From positions 1 through 22,190 of the forward strand of contig JARICB010000285.1 in NCBI GenBank assembly GCA_029264225.1: a stretch of DNA of 22,190 nucleotides, in the 5' to 3' direction. Shown here one piece after another: positions 20,737 to 22,190 of the stretch. Position 1 is the first letter of the stretch. Each line of letters opens with the position of its first letter. Source of the DNA: Nocardioides sp. GTDB taxonomy: Bacteria > Actinomycetota > Actinomycetes > Propionibacteriales > Nocardioidaceae. The position numbers and the translations under genes were made by a program. Under the pieces are notes generated by a model. That model was not told the DNA's origin. It made no database searches and saw only the letters and a list, made by a program, of their open reading frames with translations.

Positions 20737-22190
20737 TCCAACAGGCCCAGCGCGCGCCGACGTTCGAGACCGCGCAGTTGGCCCCGCTGCACCTTGCCGG
20801 TTGCTGTGAGGGGAAGCCGCTGAACGACCTCGATCCGGGTGGGTTGCTTGAAGCGGGCCAGCCTCGAGGCTGCGTAGTCGCGCACGGTGTCGACCAGCGC
20901 CGACTCCGACCCTTCGGGAACGTCCACATCGTCAGGGACGACGTAGGCCACCACCGCCTCACCCGTGGATGCGTCGCTGACCCCGATCACCGCGGCGTCA
21001 CTGACTCCCGGCACCTCGCGCAGCACCTCCTCCACCTCGGAGGGGTAGACGTTGAACCCGCTGACGATCACCAGGTCCTTGACCCGGTCGACCAGGAACA
21101 GGTCGCCCGTCGGGTCGAGGATGCCGACATCTCCGGTGGACCACCAGCCACCGTCGGCGGGGCCATCACTGCCATCCGGCCAGTAGCCGCTGAACAGGTT
21201 GTCGCCCTTGATCTGGATCTCGCCGAGGTCCTCATGCTCGACCGAACCGCCGAGGTGGTCGACGAGCCGGATCTCGACGCCGGGAAGAGCGGCGCCGACG
21301 GAACCGATCTGGAGGTCCTTGCTGCACAGCGTGTTGGTCACGACCGGGCAAGCCTCGGTCAGGCCATAGCCCTGGTGGACGGCGATACCGGTGCGGGCGG
21401 TGAATTCACGGCTCACCTCGGCAGCGAGCGGGGCTGAGCCGGAAAGGACGAGGCGGACCGATCCCAGCCGACCCGCCAGGTCCTCGATGGCGAGCCAGTG
21501 CTCGAACACCGACGGGACGATCGGCAGCACGCTGCACGCCTCGTCCCTGATCAGGTCCAGGACCTCGACCGGGTTCCACGTCTCGACCAGCAGCAGTTGC
21601 GCTCGCTCCCGCAGCACGGCACCCAGCACGGCGTTCAGTCCATAGACGTGGAAGAGCGGGAGCACGCCGAGCACGACGTCGTCGCCGTGGATCATCGGCG
21701 GCTCCACCTCTCCCACCTGGGCCAGGTTGGCGAGGAGTGCCCGGTGGGTCACCATGGCCGCACGCGGCTGCTCCGAGGTGCCCCTCGTGTAGAGCAGCGC
21801 AGCGAGCTTCTCCGGATCCTGCAGGGCAGGAACGTCGACTGGCTCACCGTCGATCAGGTCGGCGTAAGCCACCTCGTCGGCGCTCGGCACCTCGTCGATC
21901 ACCACGACCCGTGGGCGCCGAGCGTTGGCCACCGCACATGCCTGCCGCACGGCGGGGAGCGAACCCGGGTCCGCGATCACCAGTCGGGCACCCGCATCGT
22001 CGATCATCCGGACCAACTCATCGACGGTGGAGCGTGGGTTGACCGGCACGGCGACCACCTGGGCACGGAGCACCCCGAGGTAACTGGTGACGAACTCCAG
22101 CCGGTTCCCGCTCACGATCATGACCCGGTGCCCGGCCAGCACACCCTGGCGACCGAGGCCGGTGGCGAGCGCGGCCACCTCATTCTCGAG
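20733..22190 (-). CDS. AMP-dependent acyl-CoA synthetase family protein (partial, N-terminus beyond window)
   Basis: The frame is open to the right edge, giving 485 residues; perhaps 20-40 N-terminal residues are missing, because the visible start (LENEVAALATGLGRQGV) is already inside the domain. Later motifs are canonical: YGLTEACPVV (A5), WWSTGDVGILDPTGDLFLVD (A7), RVKDLVIVSGFNVYPSEVEE (A8) and the C-terminal adenylation Lys in PLTATGKVQRGQL. The family activates carboxylic acids, often fatty acids, through an acyl-AMP and then CoA. The ATP-binding P-loop, normally TSGTTGxPKG, reads TRGTSEQPRA here, lacking the second Gly and the Lys. The substrate is unknown. It overlaps the glutaredoxin-like gene by 4 bp, so the two are co-transcribed. 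Confidence 0.87.
   Translation of the reverse strand, partial: LENEVAALATGLGRQGVLAGHRVMIVSGNRLEFVTSYLGVLRAQVVAVPVNPRSTVDELVRMIDDAGARLVIADPGSLPAVRQACAVANARRPRVVVIDEVPSADEVAYADLIDGEPVDVPALQDPEKLAALLYTRGTSEQPRAAMVTHRALLANLAQVGEVEPPMIHGDDVVLGVLPLFHVYGLNAVLGAVLRERAQLLLVETWNPVEVLDLIRDEACSVLPIVPSVFEHWLAIEDLAGRLGSVRLVLSGSAPLAAEVSREFTARTGIAVHQGYGLTEACPVVTNTLCSKDLQIGSVGAALPGVEIRLVDHLGGSVEHEDLGEIQIKGDNLFSGYWPDGSDGPADGGWWSTGDVGILDPTGDLFLVDRVKDLVIVSGFNVYPSEVEEVLREVPGVSDAAVIGVSDASTGEAVVAYVVPDDVDVPEGSESALVDTVRDYAASRLARFKQPTRIEVVQRLPLTATGKVQRGQLRGLERRRALGLLE

Noticed and set aside
1..22190. Mobile elements, prophage, CRISPR, tRNA, toxin-antitoxin or biosynthetic cluster.
   Set aside because: No transposase, integrase, repeat-spacer pattern, tRNA-like sequence or small paired genes were found. 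Coding is continuous with core metabolic genes and even composition.

Overview
The window is a high-GC stretch of an actinobacterial chromosome. A Nocardioides-like member of the Nocardioidaceae or a relative fits best: many GTG starts, DUF4229, a fused CobA/HemD protein, a rex-hemA-hemC-hemD-hemB operon and system II cytochrome c maturation genes beside hemL. Gene order resembles, in pieces, the Mycobacterium tuberculosis stretch from hemA (Rv0509) to the men genes (about Rv0555). I saw no tRNA, rRNA, CRISPR array, insertion sequence or phage gene. Nearly all of it is core metabolism, and I did not find a convincing new multi-gene system. The novel-looking points are regulatory sites and unusual residues.

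Layout from left to right. Positions 1-3413 (minus strand) hold menE-menC-menD, tightly overlapped, with menD running off the left edge. Positions 3527-7072 (plus strand) hold an MFS transporter, menA and an Eis-like N-acetyltransferase. Positions 7088-13227 (minus strand) are one long overlapping operon: hemL, a histidine-phosphatase (phosphoglycerate mutase) family gene, a ResA/TlpA-like thioredoxin lipoprotein, ccdA, resB, ccsB and a small DUF4229 membrane protein. Positions 13433-14683 (plus strand) encode a secreted or anchored lytic transglycosylase, preceded by a perfect CRP/GlxR-type palindrome. Positions 14699-20289 (minus strand) are the rex-hemA-hemC-hemD(cobA)-hemB operon, with a Rex-operator-like site overlapping a good -35/-10 promoter. 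Positions 20476-22190 (minus strand) are a glutaredoxin-like gene and the 3' part of an AMP-dependent acyl-CoA synthetase that runs off the right edge.

The genes jointly build the electron-transport chain. MenD, MenC, MenE and MenA act in menaquinone synthesis. HemA, HemL, HemB, HemC and HemD take glutamyl-tRNA to uroporphyrinogen III. CcdA, the ResA-like protein, ResB and CcsB attach haem to cytochromes c outside the membrane. Rex, an NADH/NAD+ sensor, heads the haem operon and probably represses its own promoter, tying haem supply to redox state.

Twelve gene junctions overlap by 1-4 bp and one more is a 1-bp gap, so most genes are translationally coupled. Several first genes of transcription units (hemL, menE, menA, the Eis-like gene) lack a clear Shine-Dalgarno sequence and have a -10-like hexamer 6-7 nt before the start codon, as expected for leaderless mRNAs. 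No gap without a gene exceeds about 205 bp.
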